64,000 bases of DNA from OFTM10 sp964196195. Lineage in GTDB: Bacteria > Actinomycetota > Acidimicrobiia > Acidimicrobiales > Aldehydirespiratoraceae. Of this stretch, positions 62,920-64,000 are shown piece by piece (positions within the stretch are counted from its first letter, which is position 1; every line of letters starts with the position of its first letter). Location of the stretch: the NCBI GenBank assembly GCA_964196195.1, contig CAXMSE010000014.1, forward strand, positions 8,819 to 72,818, in the 5' to 3' direction. The translations under genes and the position numbers were made by a program. The notes beneath the pieces were generated by a model. The model was not told the DNA's origin, did not search any database, and saw only the letters and a program-made list of their open reading frames with translations.

Positions 62920-64000
62920 ATGAACGACAGCACTGGTCGATGGAAAGTTGCAGCCGGAGCAATCCTGATTCAAGTGTCGTTGGGCGCCATCTACGCCTGG
63001 TCGGTTTTCACGCCCGATCTGCGCGATGCCGGATGGTCGAAGGTCGAAACCCAGATCGTCTTTTCGGTGGGACTGGCAAGCTTCGCTCTCGTCATGGTCT
63101 ATGCCGGCCGGAGACTCACCACCTGGGGCCCGCGGCGACTGGCCCTGTCGGGTGGCTTGGTCCTCTGCGGCGGTTACGCGGTCGCGAGCCTCGGGGGAGG
63201 AACGAACTTCACCGCGGTGTTGCTCGGGGTCGGCCTCGTCGGCGGGAGCGGTATCGGCCTCGCCTATGTGGTGCCGATCGCCGTGGGCATGCGCTGGTTC
63301 CCCGACCACAAGGGCATGATCACCGGTGTTGCCGTGGCCGGCTTCGGTTTTGGGGCGATGGGATGGATCAAGGTCGCCGGCACGTGGGGTGAGCTGATCG
63401 ACCGGGTCGGACTCGACGGCACCTTCCTCAGCTACGGCATCGCATTCGCCGTTCTCATCTCACTCGGCAGCCTCACCATGAAGATGCCCCCGAAGGGCTG
63501 GCGGCCCGAGGGCTTCACCCCACCTGTGGCTGTCGGAGCCGGGGGTGAGGACTTCACCACTCGTGAGATGATCCGGACCCCTCAGTTTCATCTGATCTCG
63601 CTCACCTTCATGGTCAGCGCCGGCGCCGGCCTGATGGCCATCGGCCTGATGAAGCTCTACCCCGTCGAAGCCCTGACCGATGGCGGCATGCTCGAGGATC
63701 GCGCCGATGCAATCGCCGGTACCGCCATGGCGGTGTTCTTCAGCCTCGCCAACGGCATCGGCCGTCTCGCCTGGGGCACCATCAGCGACCTGTTCGGGCG
63801 CAAGCGGTCGGTCGTAGCGATGGCCGCCTCCCAGGGCATCTTTTTGATCATGTTCACCTCGATGGCCGGCAACGAATACACCCTCTATCTCGCGGCGGCC
63901 CTGATCGGCTTCAACTTCGGCGGCAACTTCGCCCTGTTCCCCGCCCTCACCGCCGACGAGTTCGGCAACACCAGTATCGCCGGCAACTACCCATGGGTTT
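62920..64000 (+). CDS. OxlT-like major facilitator transporter (3' end outside window)
   Basis: About 360 codons visible; reading runs off the right edge. Starts NDSTGRWKVAAGAILIQVSL; helix 1 then GAIYAWSVFTPDLRDAGWSK is the OxlT (oxalate:formate antiporter) family opening. GGSGIGLAYVVPIAVGMRWF and the central loop to helix 7 (MIRTPQFHLISLTFMVSAGA) fit. SDLFGRKRSVVAMAAS is the MFS loop 8-9 motif. The substrate is probably a small carboxylate (inference). Divergent from fabH. Confidence 0.9.
   Translation, partial: MNDSTGRWKVAAGAILIQVSLGAIYAWSVFTPDLRDAGWSKVETQIVFSVGLASFALVMVYAGRRLTTWGPRRLALSGGLVLCGGYAVASLGGGTNFTAVLLGVGLVGGSGIGLAYVVPIAVGMRWFPDHKGMITGVAVAGFGFGAMGWIKVAGTWGELIDRVGLDGTFLSYGIAFAVLISLGSLTMKMPPKGWRPEGFTPPVAVGAGGEDFTTREMIRTPQFHLISLTFMVSAGAGLMAIGLMKLYPVEALTDGGMLEDRADAIAGTAMAVFFSLANGIGRLAWGTISDLFGRKRSVVAMAASQGIFLIMFTSMAGNEYTLYLAAALIGFNFGGNFALFPALTADEFGNTSIAGNYPWV

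Overview
The window looks like a chromosomal segment of a high-GC actinobacterium, most likely class Acidimicrobiia. Supporting signs are the strong GC bias, an OmpR-type Pho two-component pair, a GuaB3-type IMP dehydrogenase relative, a zinc-type S14, a TIGR03086-like protein, an L22 with a long acidic tail, and a very enlarged GlmS. It is almost entirely housekeeping DNA. I see no rRNA, tRNA, CRISPR array, prophage or insertion sequence.

Layout. 1-10 kb (mostly minus strand): the 5' part of an ABC exporter, icd with a 33-bp tandem repeat behind its stop, plsC, purH, a small membrane protein, two tandem lipoprotein amidases, and sucC-sucD. 10-17 kb: a membrane-anchored protein, an AlaX-type editing protein and a cytochrome P450 (plus strand), then a ClC-CBS-USP channel and a PcrA/UvrD helicase (minus strand). 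17-21.2 kb: a phosphate-sensing module made of a RegX3/PhoB-like regulator, a soluble histidine kinase fused to a PhoU domain, and, divergently, a Na+/Pi cotransporter followed by a free-standing PhoU. A PHO-box-like direct repeat lies between the divergent genes. 21.2-28.5 kb: a TIGR03086-like gene, guaA, a short GuaB3-like gene, a decayed GGDEF fragment, a NUDIX hydrolase with an unlisted 49-aa gene upstream, and two membrane proteins.

28.6-59.9 kb is one co-directional minus-strand block. Read in transcription order it runs: rplC-rplD-rplW-rplB-rpsS-rplV-rpsC-rplP-rpmC-rpsQ-rplN-rplX-rplE-rpsN-rpsH-rplF-rplR-rpsE-rpmD-rplO-secY-adk, then infA-rpmJ-rpsM-rpsK-rpsD-rpoA-rplQ-truA, then rplM-rpsI, glmM-glmS, acpS-nnr-alr, a DUF3524 glycosyltransferase, an S58 peptidase, tsaE-tsaB-rimI-tsaD, and finally groS-groL behind a perfect CIRCE operator. 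rpsJ and map are missing from their usual places. 60-64 kb: an AI-2E family transporter (plus), a decayed DevR-like response regulator, fabH (minus), and the start of an OxlT-like MFS transporter (plus) cut by the window end.

Points most worth following up: the PhoU-histidine kinase fusion with its divergent phosphate transporter and PHO-box-like repeat; the 1144-aa GlmS with a 138-residue insertion in the glutaminase domain and an extension of about 300 residues; infA, which appears to start with CTG; L22 fused to a His/Asp-rich acidic linker and a small conserved C-terminal module; and a perfect 10-bp hairpin in the leader of the rplC operon.
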